Assembly (NCBI GenBank): GCA_020137815.1
Contig: CM035358.1
Location: 457,356-521,355 of the forward strand
Length of the DNA stretch: 64,000 bases
Reading direction: 5' to 3'
Origin: Hormiphora californensis
Lineage: Eukaryota; Ctenophora; Tentaculata; Cydippida; Pleurobrachiidae
In this document: positions 37,601 to 59,402 of the stretch, piece after piece
Layout: every line of letters begins with the position of its first letter
How positions within the stretch are numbered: the first letter of the stretch is position 1
Position numbers and translations under genes: made by a program
Notes under the pieces: generated by a model
What the model was told of the DNA's origin: nothing
Seen by the model: only the letters and a program-made list of their open reading frames with translations
Database searches by the model: none

Positions 37601-38420
37601 GAGAAAACTGCAGAGGCAGGTAACATCACATATGTGTGTCCACTACAGACAGCTCGACTAAAATCAGGGACCAGTGAGATAACTGATATTCAACTGAGCA
37701 TCAGAGATATCACCAACGCCACTACAATACAGATAAATGGTAGGTAGCACAACAAGTTAGGCGCCTTTCTGTGGACTAGACAAACTAGATGACTAAGAAA
37801 CGGGATATCGAATAATATCGTTCACTTTCAGCGTTTGTCACGGTTCAAAAGCCGAGCAAGTTAGTGAAGAGTGCAGTTGGAGGATACGTTACAACAGTTG
37901 AAAATCTCATAAATCTGATTGTGCTTGGGGGTTCAACTCAGGTACTCCTTTCATAGTTTAGATATAAATTCCTTGTTGTAGTATATTTCTCAAAACCTCT
38001 TTCTAAACTATATTCTCCCGATCCCAGTCGCGGATAGCATTTAACAACAAGTATAGCGTATCTAACAAGGTCCTGGGATACACTGGGCCAGCCCTCAGAC
38101 ACATGGTAGAAGTTTCCCTAACTGACGGATCTCTTAACAGGTAGTTTCATTAACCTTACATTATCAGGTACCTGATACGAGGTTAACCTGCTAGTCTAGA
38201 ACTAGTAGTTGTTTGATTTTGTATCATTTTCTCAGTTGAAAACACCCCTGTTTGATTCAGGTTTGCAGAAGGTATTGTACTGTGGGTTTCATGGCCGGCA
38301 AGAGATAGTCAGGGAAACAATGTTCTTCCCCTGCTACGAGTGGAGGAATCATTCATCTCACTAGGTACATAATATCTCTCTCTCTGTCTCTCTGTCCCTC
38401 TGTCTCTCCGTCTGTCTCTA

Positions 38421-38481
<61 letters not shown>

Positions 38482-38494
38482 ATGTCTGTCTGTA

Positions 38495-38555
<61 letters not shown>

Positions 38556-39671
38556 GCCTGTCTGTCTGCCTGTCTCTCTGTCTCTCTGTCTGTCTATCTC
38601 TCTGCCGGTCTGTCTTTCTGCCTGTCTCTCTGTCTGTCTATCGCTCTACCTACAAAAACCTATCTCCAGATGGCAGCAGACGGAAAGAGAATGCTACTGG
38701 TGTATCGTGTCAGTACAGCCTTGCAGCAGAGGAGAGCTTGTGGTCGGACTTCAACCCTGAATCTCTTCCACCACTCAGACGGTCAGTCTCTAAACAGTCC
38801 GGCAGCCATTTATTGATTCGGGATTAAATATTGATTCCTAAGAGATAGCATTCCTAAGAGAGAGCATGTAAAGTTGACACTCGTCCCAAGATTGAAATGT
38901 CCCTCAAATTCATCTCCCCATCTTTCCTCTGCTCATTACAAATCTTTGCAGGATGACGTGTGATGAGACAGTGGGACAGTGTGACATTATAAAATGCTCA
39001 ATACCACGACTAGAGAGAGGGGTAGCTGCTTTCAAACTAACTCTCTACTCTCAACTCCAGGTTACTATAACACGACGTATCAGTTACATGGGGGCCGGGG
39101 GGGGGGGGGGGGGGGGGTCTACACTATTTTCTAAGTTCCTCCCCTCAACAATTTATTGCTAACCCACTAATGTTTTCAGGAGCAGTTCCTATATGATCAG
39201 GATGATATTCTGGTGGTGTCACGAGGGGACATTAGATCGGTAGATGGAGGGGTACTACCCTACCTTAGGACATCAGAGATCAGAACGGTCCTCTACCCAA
39301 GCAGTCGTCATGTCTTCAACCTGACTTGGATCATAGTGGGTGAGTCAGGGTACTATACCGGGTGTGGGGGAGAGAGAAACTAGGACAATTGTGGTTGTCT
39401 AATGAAATAGAGAAGAAATTGATTCACACAGTGTACTATTCCGATTTCCGGAAATTATTCCCAACCCCCAGCACTATTCTCAACCCCTCACACCCTTCTC
39501 CCTTCAGGTTCAATACTAGGTGGGCTGCTCCTTCTTCTTCTAATTCTGTTATGTCTCTGGAGGGGTGGGTTCTTTCAGAGGATCAAACCGGAGGCATATC
39601 CCCAAACTACAGTTGGGTATCTGGAGGTGTATGATGAGGAAGGACCCATGGAAATAGAAGATAGTATCTGA
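31677..39671 (+). CDS. ITGA: Integrin alpha subunit, complete, 23 exons
   Basis: Cell-matrix adhesion receptor subunit that pairs with integrin beta. Exons: 31677-32077, 32261-32416, 34386-34538, 34623-34730, 34848-34927, 35096-35184, 35454-35607, 35702-35835, 35914-36039, 36139-36256, 36357-36544, 36631-36765, 36869-36979, 37062-37247, 37334-37489, 37601-37739, 37832-37941, 38028-38140, 38261-38364, 38670-38781, 38952-39060, 39180-39339, 39508-39671; sum 3306 nt, 1101 aa, every junction in phase. Signal peptide (LLSHVLVLLLSLCSG). Seven-blade propeller with FG-GAP repeats and four calcium loops: DWNADGVMD, DVTGDGIAD, DLDQDGIGD, DLDDNGFAD. No inserted I domain. Thigh/calf-type beta domains, then one TM (ILGGLLLLLLILLCLW) followed by GFFQR, a variant of GFFKR, and an acidic tail of about 27 residues ending EIEDSI. 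Intron 2 is filled by a minisatellite; intron 19 by a TCTG microsatellite. Confidence 0.97.
32430..34348 (+). repeat. 33/30-bp minisatellite filling integrin intron 2
   Basis: About 60 units of gattaggaggtcaaagtggg + aaagtttcttaga (33 bp), with 30-bp variants lacking three bases (gataaggtcaaag) concentrated in the 3' third. The array occupies nearly all of the 1969-bp intron 32417-34385. Units are multiples of three and some lack stops, which produces artefactual open frames (KVGKFLRDQEV on +, SKKLSHFDLL on -). Confidence 0.97.
38376..38643. repeat. (TCTG)n microsatellite in integrin intron
   Basis: TCTG/TCTC repeats filling most of intron 38365-38669. Confidence 0.95.
39090..39120. repeat. 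Poly-G run in integrin intron
   Basis: About 20 G bases in the intron between exons 38952-39060 and 39180-39339; length is unreliable. Confidence 0.85.
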
Positions 39672-39944
39672 ACTCAGCAGCTTCAAAATGAGTTCAAACC
39701 ATAACTGCAATTGGAAGAGTTAATTGATCGTTTGAGACCGGAATGATCAATATCGTGCGGAACTGGAACTGGAAGGACATGATATAGGAAATGAAATAGA
39801 AAATTATTTGGTATTGGTGTTGTTTATTGATTATTATATCATGAGGCCGACATGTTGCTTGTGCGACGTGAGTCAGAGTCTGAGAGAATGAAGTTCAATG
39901 TACGAGTCACGTTTTATTTTTAAGAAAATCCTTGTTTTTATGCT

Positions 39945-40744
39945 CGAGGCAGAGAAAATGCACGCGAAGTTTTTACTTTAACGTTGCTAATTTACGCCGC
40001 GCTTTTAAACTTTGCAACTCGCGCGCGCCCGAATTTGAAAAGTTTAAAATTATAATTTTTCCAAGCTCAAGACAAAACTTCAAATTTGCACATTTTTTTC
40101 ACCTCCCGTTCGCTTTCGTGGGTTTCATGTGTGTTTGAAAGTCTAAAGTCTGTAAGTGCTTTCAGATCAAGAGCCTTATCACTCAATACTTCCTTAAATA
40201 ATTATAACATCTCATCTGTATTGAGCGGAACCGACCAATTTCTGGTCCTCCACATATTGTTCAGAGCTAGGGTTTTTTGAGTGCGTATTCTTGTTCGTTT
40301 GTGTGTGGTGGGTGTATGGGTTAGTAGGATCTTGGCAACTGAGATGTGGAGTAGAGTCTGAGGGTAGTCGAGAATTGGCCGAGTATGGGCCAGGAGAAAA
40401 CAGTTACAAGAAACGTGTACCGTTACGAAAACGGCTGAAAGTGCAGTTATTCCTGCAGACTGTAAATGAACACTTCGAAAGTGATGATAAGTACGTGTTT
40501 ATCAATGACAATCTTACTATTTTTATGTAAACGATGTGTGCTGAACATGATTTACTGTTTCCAAGTAGTCTAGGTATACTGTGTCCGTCTGTGTGTGCAA
40601 CTTTGTGTTCTCTTGTGAGATGACCATTTTTTAATTAACTTATTTAACTTAACTTATTTGTGTTTTGTGTATGTCTTTATTTTTTGGGTGTTGGGGTATA
40701 AGTGTGAGTGTTAGTGTGAGTGTGAGTGTGAGTTTGAGTGTGAG

Positions 40745-40805
<61 letters not shown>

Positions 40806-41140
40806 TGTGTGTGTATGTGTGGTGGTGTTTTGTAGCTATCGTATTTTTAACTAACTTATTCGCCTTTTTCTTTTCGATTTTAGTAATTTATTAAACCTGG
40901 TTAAATCTATCTGTCCGTTTAGCTCTCAGCTCATTGTTACCTGTCTCATTGGTTCGTCTGTGTGTGTTTGTCCCGCTTTAGGTAACTGCTGTTGTGCTAT
41001 TAGCCTCGGCCTAGAAGCGTATATTAATGTACTTAATTTTTAACTATATTTTATACGTATAGTGTAAGAGCGGGAGAGTCATATATTTTCTTATATTGAC
41101 TTGATATAAATTGTGAAGTTCATATTCATATTCATATTCT
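39945..41140 (+). mobile_element. Retroposon-like repeat, copy B, with hexamer tail
   Basis: The 3' end (cgctttaggtaactgctgttg at 40974, gtgtaagagcggga, ataaattgtg) matches copy A at 22135-23310, and the copy ends in an (atattc)n tail at 41120-41139, a different hexamer from copy A. It contains a (GT)n run at 40749-40802. The start has a related CG-rich stretch (atgcacgcg, acgccgcgc). No coding frame remains. The tail lies just 55 bases before the Frizzled start codon, so it probably sits in the promoter or 5' UTR of that gene. Confidence 0.55.
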
Positions 41141-41195
41141 CTGGCTGGCCGTATGAACCATTGTCATCCAATAACTCTTCACATTTTGTTTAGCA

Positions 41196-51309
<10,114 letters not shown>

Positions 51310-51959
51310 AGAGGACACACTCCGCCAAGTAGAGAATGTGATTGGATCCCTCGATGGGAAATGTAGGACTCTGGGAAGAGAGAGATGACACAGAGAGAGA
51401 ATAAGACTGATGTGTATAACATTACAGACTATTGAGAGAAAGGGGCAGGAGAGAGATATATTTTGATAATTTACGATCGTTTTATTAAATCAGCACTCAT
51501 ATATTTAGTTTCTTTTAACACTTTTTACCACACAGAAAATCATATGTCAACTCAACACAGATATCTAGTTTTTTTTTCTTCTAAAATCAGTCGAGTAGTA
51601 AATATATGTTTGACCAGTCTTTCAGTCGTGAGAGAGAGACTACATGCAGAGTGTAGTCTGTAGTTTGTAGTGATATATTTTATAGAATACAGTGTTGATC
51701 AAGATACCGTTATGAAATTACAAGATCTTTAGTTCTACATCCCCGTATAGAACTCGTTTCAATTCTCATTTCTTAAGAAACTACTGTGAAGTGACTGCCG
51801 ACTGGGAGATCAGAGGTCCCGGATCATTGGGAGAGAGAGAGAGAGAGAGAGGGAGACAAGGGGCCGGTGTGAGAGACTTGAGGTAGAATGCACCTGTGAG
51901 ACAAGCGATAGAGAAATTTGTGTGAGAGAGAGAGACAGACAGATAGACAGAGAGAGTGA
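51310..51959. other. Frizzled 3' UTR and downstream sequence
   Basis: No gene seen. GA and CT tracts at 51833-51851 and 51923-51960 explain the short Ser/Leu-rich open frames. Confidence 0.55.
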
Positions 51960-51968
51960 GATAAAGTG

Positions 51969-52638
51969 GGGGGGCCAACACCTTTTTTTTGCCCATTGCC
52001 CATAATCCCAGCGAATTTTGTTTTTGCCCATATGGACGAAAATGGGCAAAATGGGCAAAAGTGGGCAAAAATGGGCAAAATGAAATTTTTAGTGTTTTTT
52101 GTTGTTTTTTCAAGTCTATAACTTGATTTTAATTCTTTAAAGTGAGAGAGAACAGCCCTGATTATGATAAAACTCGGTCAGAATGGTCTTTGGTGTCACA
52201 TTAGAAGTCAAAAAATTGTTTAGTGGTCAAATCGTAAATTTAGGATTTTTAAAATTTTTTTAAAGGTTTTAGGCTTTTATGGGTTTATTTTGTTCTAGGA
52301 CGTTTCTGAAACCCATGAAAGCCAAAAAACATAAAAACCTAAAAAATCCTAAACTTAGGATTTGAGCACTAAAATTTTTTTGACTTCTAATATGACACCA
52401 AATACCATTCTGACTGAGTTATATCAAAATCAGGGCTGTTCACTTTCACTTTGAATAAGTTAAATCAAGTTATAGAGTTGAAAAAACGACATATAACACT
52501 GAAAATTTCATTTTGCCCATTTTTGCCCACGTTTGCCCATTTTTGCCCAAAGTCCCACGATTTTTGAAAATTCAGTTTTGCCCATATGGGCAAATATGGG
52601 CAAATATGGGCAAAAAAAGGTGACGGCCCCCCGCCCCC
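51969..52638. mobile_element. Foldback element with 9-bp target duplication (Mutator-like)
   Basis: Inverted ends ggggggccaacacc... and ...ggtgacggcccccc, then long inverted arms carrying arrays of tgggcaaaa on both sides and an inner pair around cttctaatatgacacc. The flanks gataaagtg at 51960-51968 and 52639-52647 are identical, a 9-bp duplication as made by Mutator-like elements. About 670 bp, non-coding. Confidence 0.85.
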
Positions 52639-52647
52639 GATAAAGTG

Positions 52648-55169
52648 AGACAGAGAGAGAGCGAGAGGGGGTGTGGTCCCAATATTAATGTAATATCTCT
52701 ACTGCAATTCCGTACTGCAAGTGAAATTGCACAGTCCCCTATACATGACATGTAGACATGACTTTACATGTCCTCCTCCCTTCCTGCCCCTCTGTCCAGC
52801 AGCAGTCTGTCAGGCCAATGCTCTGACCACAGTTCTCGCGCGCTCCGAAACGAGAATGGGTCAGGCTCCGAAACGAGAATGGGTCAGGCCAATGCTCTGA
52901 CAGGCAGCAGTAGAGATCGTAACGTACAGTACGAGACTCTCAGTCATTTGCGAGAACACATTGTAACCCCCTTGTTTCTGGAAAAGTATCCGCAAGATCT
53001 CACTGAGATTCTCAGCAAGATTTCAGTCTGCAGTACGTGTTGCGTGTAAGTCATGCACGTGTTGAGTACATGCCATGTTGATACTTGATGTACTGTAATT
53101 TCCTTTGTGATTTGTGTCCGAGGTGCTAGCTTATCAGTCCGATCCAGTCGACACTTTGATTCAGTAGAACAGATATTCAGCATTTGTCGTGTAGCAAGAG
53201 CAGTGCCTGGACATGTTCCCAGGCTGTTGGCTCTCACACCGAGCCGAAGGCCCGGTGTTAGCTTGTAACGCGAGCCTGAAGGCGGGTGTAAGCGAACGAC
53301 AGACTGCGTAGTATGGCAACAGTGGCCCTTGCAATCATTCGTTTCTGGTTTCATTTGAAGTTTGAAAAACAGGTTTTGTTTGTTGGGTACTATTATACAG
53401 TATACCCCCTAAAAAGTCCAAACCTACAATTTGCAAGTGTGAACCTTTCAGGGGTAGTACGGATTATCTACAAGTTTCCACGTGAGGTTTCATGTGACGT
53501 GTCACTTGACACCCCCACTGCATAGGAAAGGAATTGGGGCTGGAACCGGACCGCTAGTCTAGCGGCACTAGAGAGCTGTGCCGCGATAACAGAGGGAGAG
53601 GTTTTGAAGATAATAATCGAGTAATTTTAGATTAAGAAACGAGTTTGTCTTCGTTTTATCATCCATGCACCAGCTGAGTAGTTGGTGTTGCCTGATTTTA
53701 TTAAAAGTTTAAAAATGTTAAAGAATTTGATGCCTAGCCCTCGGTACCCAGCTGTCCTAGCTATAACACAGTGTGTCCTATGATAATACCATGAAGCAAG
53801 TGCATTGTTTAGCTTAATTATTATACCGGATATACACTGGCCTTCACCCACATTGTACACCATGTAGGCTTCTGTACATGTCCCTTTTGGAGTGAATTAG
53901 TACCTACACAGTGAGAGAGAGGGAGAGAATTAGTGGAGAAGAGAGAGAGAGAGAGTGAGCTGCCAGAACCTGAAACTCTGTGTGTCATGTGTGAGTATAG
54001 AGTTTCAATCCCCGGCATTTCTCTAAATGTCTTTGCTCGCGCTACTGCAGCAGTTGTAGCGCAATGTGCTGCCTCTAATATAGTCTATAGTGCCCCTAGT
54101 GCTGCCCCTCCTGTTGTTCACTGTGGTTTAGTTTTCAGAGGTAGAGAGAGAGTTGAGCTCACTTGACACTTGCACTACTTTATACTCAGACCCACCAACT
54201 CCACACTCACTACTCGGACGTCTACAGACCTTGGTTCTTAGACAGCTGTAGCGAGTGTCGTGCTGACCCTTTCCTCGCTTGAGAGGTCAGGAGAGAGAAA
54301 GGTCAGGCATCGACACATAACCACGCTTGAGTTTGGTGACATAGACACCGTGCACGACCAAGATTGAGCTCACACACTCGATCTCGCACGCACTAGGTGT
54401 CAATGTCACCAACGCTTGAGTAGTATAACTAGGGCATCTTTGATCATTATGGGGCTACCCTGGCCTGAAGCCAATCGCCGTATTGTAGTTCTAGTTGGTC
54501 TTCAAAAGCCATCATTCCTTATTTGACCTGGTGTGAGTTGACTGTAGAGAATAGAGAAGAGGGGATAGTTCTGTTAGGGTTTACTAGGACCCTAGCTTGT
54601 ATCTGTAATCATGTCATATTCCGAGTGTACATTTTGTATACAACAACCATAATTACTCTGTTATACATCAGCTATGAACACCGCATTTCCAAATATTCAA
54701 TTGTCATCTATTGTATAGCTCCCAGATGTACAGCAGTGTTCAATGTTCATAGTGATAGCGTGTAAGTCTGCTTGCTATGAAACAGACTAAGCAACTAGAA
54801 TAAGACTAGAGATTAGAGAATATACTTGCTAGCTTTTTGGGATCAATATACATCTGTACATCTGGTGAGTGCTCCACAAGCAGTGCTTGTAATATTATAA
54901 TGTGTCAATCTCTCAGTGGCCATCTAGCCTTGTATGGGAATGGAGCCTTTATATTGCCATGTTCCATAATACAAACTTATAGGTTTGATGTATAGATGAA
55001 CAATAACTTTGATACATTTTCCCTCATCTATTTCGAGGAACAGCTCGCATTGCTATCTCGATATTCCAAATCCTACTCCACAATGAAAAATGAAAAACGT
55101 GTTGTCTGAGGGGGGGAAGACACATTGAAGTGTCCAAACATGCATAATTGCTTCCTAGATAGAGCTTCT

Positions 55170-55206
<37 letters not shown>

Positions 55207-55488
55207 CAGGTTATCTAGCGCTTTATGTACCGTCGTTTTACCACTATACAGTACAATTTCCTGTAAAGATCATTACCACGATCCTTCACTTTGTGTAGTA
55301 CATTATTTTACTTTATCATAGATCCCTGAGTCTTGTCACTTGAAGGAAACATATATTTGTTTTATGATCATGTACATTTCTCACGTTACTTGAGCTTTGT
55401 TTTTCTGCTTGTAAGAATGTTCAGTGTGCAAATACAAATTTCGTAAGTCGGTCCCTAAATCTTTACTTTCGTTTTTATGTTTAGATTC
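52648..55488. other. Long intergenic region; one weak coding candidate
   Basis: An open frame from ATG 52768 to 53049 gives 93 residues, with a Ser-rich start and a more protein-like end (HLREHIVTPLFLEKYPQDLT), and a GT donor candidate at 53046. I found no partner exon, and its middle contains a direct duplication of about 23 bases (around 52846-52888), so it may be spurious. Elsewhere I see a diverged GC-rich inverted repeat near 53230-53290, a CT run at 55171-55204 and no gene. The start of ACSL transcription probably lies in the last few hundred bases: ttttatgtttag at 55473-55484 could be the acceptor of a 5' UTR intron. Confidence 0.4.
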
Positions 55489-58400
55489 ATGATGAAGGAA
55501 TTCACTGTGTCTGGCCATATTATGAAAACCCTTGATACGGTACTACTAGGAGCAGCAGTAGCTGGACTATACTTGTGGCTCAGATCAAGATCTAAAAATT
55601 ATGAGGAACAGTCTCGTCCCAAGAAACCATTCCCTAACCCAGTCTCCCTACCGGTTAGTGCTTTTGAAATATAACACAAAAACCCACATCTGCATCCCTA
55701 GCTAGTCTGAACACTTCTGAACGCTTCTACTCCATCAAGGTTTATGACAACTACTTTCACATTTTCATTGGCAGGTAAATGGATGTGAGACTCACAGAAA
55801 GAGTATCTTTGGACCTGACCACCCTGTAGTATCATGGGATGCTTCAATATCAACCATTCCAGACCTCTACAAGAGAGGACTTGCCCTCAACCCTTGGTGA
55901 GATAGAACTTCATAGAGCATTTATAGAACTGTTTGAGTTTTAAATCCATTGTGGTGATATTATCTGTCAACCACACCTTTAAAATATATAATGCGACTAT
56001 ACCCCCTATAACAGTGGTGGGGTGTTTGGTTATAGAGAGGGGGATGGGCCCTACCAGTGGATCACATACACAGAGGGAGAGAAGAGGATAGATTCTTTCA
56101 GAAATGGATTACTTGCTTTAGGGCTAACAGAAGGTATTACTTCTTAATTTAGATTGAGGTTTGGACTCATTTAGCGAGAGAAAACAACTGTTCGATATGT
56201 TCTTAGAATCTTTCTAACTCATCCGCACAACACTGTTGTCAACCACAAGATCCATGTTCAGCAACACCCTCCTATTTCCAGGAAGTATGGTAGGAATTCT
56301 TGGTAAGAACTCTCCTGAGTGGCACATGACAATGCAGGCCCTTGTCAGCGCTAGTGGCATAGCTGTCCCTCTCTATCTCACTCTAGGTAGGCTGTAATGA
56401 CACTCTTAGCTTACAAGGTTGATTAGATTGTGAGAGTTCAGATGGTATTAACTCGACATATTTCTCTCTGTTACTTAACAACCCCCTCAAGAAACTCAGT
56501 TTCATATTCTAACTGAATCTGTAATATTCTAGGTGAGGCAGCGAAAGAACACATACTGAAAGAAACGGCTCCAAAGATTGTAATATGTGACACTGATATG
56601 GTGGGGAAGTTGTTAACTGGATCTCATTCCTCAATAACTACTGTGATCACTATTGGGTCATGTGAGAAATGGGAGGACAGTCACAGTGACATACAGGTAC
56701 CATGATAGAAGCGATTTGAGACAGCCCTGTCTCTGAGTTCGATAATGTTTTAGAATGAAACAGGCCACAATAATATCGCCCCTACAGTTTATAAGAACTC
56801 AATAACACCCCCCCCCCTACAGTTTCTATCGTGGAACAGAGTCTGTGACCTGGGAACTACCCCACTGCCCTTCACAGCCCCCACTCCGGACCACACAGCA
56901 GTTATCTGCTACACCAGTGGGACTACAGGGGAACCAAAGGGGGTGGTCCTATCCCACGAGAATGTGTTGGCAAGTTTCAAATGTGGCTGGAGGGGGCTCT
57001 GGGAGCACCAGGATATCCTGACAAAGGATGATATCATTGTATCTTATCTACCCCTGGCTCATGTATACGGGTTCATATCTGAGTGTATTGTGCTGTATGT
57101 GGGTGGCGGGATAGGATACTTTAGAGGTAAAGAAATTGTCATGAGACTGAGAATAAGGATTGGTTGATTCCTTATTCCTTCTTCATTGATATATTGTTAG
57201 ACAAACATCAAGAGACGCTAGATCTTCTGCGCTATTTCAACCTGGTTATGCCCTCAAAACAACCTCTCTCCCTATATCAGGTGATGTAAAGTTGCTTCTG
57301 GACGATATTTCCAACCTCCGCCCCACCATCCTGCCTGCTGTCCCCAGAGTACTCAATAAGATCTATGACACAGTGAACAACAAGTTACTCAGTTCCCCTA
57401 GTGTGATGCAGAAACTATTCAACTACGGGGTTGCCAGTAAGGTGGCAGAGGTTGAGGCTGGGGTGGTGAAGAACGATACTGTCTGGGACAAAGTCTTCTT
57501 TAGGAAAATACAGGACAAACTGGGGGGACGGGTGAAGGTTAGTTATTTGCCTGTATAACAGTAACGCTTTTATTTACTTCAATAAATTGTTCTAAATTCT
57601 CTTCATCTAGCTAACTGAATTCTCCAGGTTGTAATGAGTGGATCAGCCCCGATCCAAGATCATGTGATACAGTGGTTTAGAGCGGTACTGGGGGTGAACA
57701 TTATTGAGGGATACGGACAGACAGAGTCAACAGCTGCCACCACCATCTACCTCTTTGGAGACACCGTACCAGGTAAATCTTTGGACATTTCTTATTTCTA
57801 CACACGCCATATCACAAGATCTCAAGATATCGTAAAGCAATGCATCATCAGCCCTAAAGTACCACTTGATTCCCCCCAACCCCATGTTCAGGACATGTCG
57901 GTGTACCCTCCCCTGAGTTCGAGGTTAAGTTGGTTGATGTACCAGAGATGGGCTACTACACCCGGGATGGGACGGGGGAGGTTTGTGTCAGGGGGCCAGG
58001 GGTATTCAAAGGATACTACAAACAACCAGAGAAAACTGCTGAGGTATTGGTGGATGGCTGGCTACATAGCGGGGATATTGGGACTTGGATCGAGGGAGGA
58101 CGACTCAAACTAATTGATAGGTAATTACTAATTATAGAATAGTGATATTTTTTGTTGTTTTACTTTAAATCTGTGATATCTTTTGATACGTTAGAGACAA
58201 TTTGTGTAACCCTACTCCTCTCTATCTAGAAAAAAGAACATTTTCAAGCTGGCGCAGGGAGAGTACATTGCTCCAGATAAGATTGAGTTGGTCTACGAGC
58301 GATGTCCAGCTGTTTTGCAGGTACTATCTCCATTTGACTTTGAGATCGAGGGCTAGGTCTAGATTATTGTTTGACCATAGATCATAGTATGTAAACTGAG

Positions 58401-58878
58401 GTCTTTCCCAGACTTCCAGTACCTTACTTTTCATTCAATGTCCCATTTTATAGGTGTTTGTGTATGGAGAGAGTTTGAAGGCGAGTCTAATTGGTCTGGT
58501 GGTTGTTAACGAGGACTTTATAAAGGAGCACCCCTCGTTACCCCAGGATACCAACTCTGTAGAACTCACAAACTACATTTTATCAGAACTGCATATGATT
58601 GGAGAGGAAGGAAAACTAAACAGACTTGAACAGGTGAGAAATCAGTATTTTCATCATCAAGGTTTCTCTCCAAAACGACAACTTTAAAGTCCTGAATGTC
58701 TTGACAGTCTATTTAACCACTTAACATTTTTCAGATCAGGAGGATAAAACTCCTTCCTTCGCGAGACAACTTCACAGTGGAAAATGGGATGTGTACTCCA
58801 ACGTTCAAGAAACGACGGCACAACATCGCCAAACGATATCAAACTGTTTTAAACGATCTATACCAAGGACTGTCGTGA
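55489..58878 (+). CDS. ACSL: Long-chain fatty acid-CoA ligase (ACSL family)
   Basis: Activates long-chain fatty acids: fatty acid + ATP + CoA gives acyl-CoA + AMP + PPi, at ER, mitochondrial or lipid-droplet membranes. Twelve exons: 55489-55653, 55775-55896, 56015-56133, 56282-56386, 56533-56696, 56823-57126, 57281-57537, 57628-57772, 57892-58120, 58230-58320, 58454-58633, 58735-58878; 2025 nt, 674 aa, all in phase. N-terminal membrane anchor ([15 protein letters not shown]). AMP-binding motif [70 protein letters not shown]; and the ACSL signature [15 protein letters not shown]. An in-frame ATG at 55477 could also serve but looks like intron end. It converges with the MFS gene 525 bases downstream. 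Confidence 0.96.
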
Positions 58879-59402
58879 CTCGTGATATAGTCCTGGTTTT
58901 GTGTTGAGTGGATTCATTCAATATGATTATAATGTTTCGAGGGTGCTCTCAAGAGAGTTGAACTGGACTTTCATACTGTGGAACCTGTTGTACTGTTTTC
59001 GCGATATCCGCAGGATAAACTATACTGATACATTGGAACATTAGACAACATTTGTGTGCTTGTGTTTTTCAAGCGAATTTCTTAAAGCTTTTTTCCAGCA
59101 AAGTGACCCTTGGCCTTTTAAATTGTATGCTGAACTTTTTAGTTTTTGATAAAATACATAAATTACTTGTCATTCATTTTTTGTTCCAAACGAAAAAAAA
59201 ACTCTACACAATATGCTGCCCAACAGTCAACTACATTTAGCCTCAAAAGAGACAAACATTTCATAGCACGTCTGCAGTGTCAGATAAGTTTAGATACATG
59301 CACACTGAGTGGTGCTTTATTTTTCACCTCTATACTGCTCAATTGAGTGTGGTAAGAGTGCAAAAAGATTGAACGCTTTGACGTTCAACTAGCATTCAGT
59401 GT
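58879..59402. other. Convergent 3' region between ACSL and the MFS gene
   Basis: AT-rich, no gene seen. It should contain both 3' ends. Confidence 0.6.
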
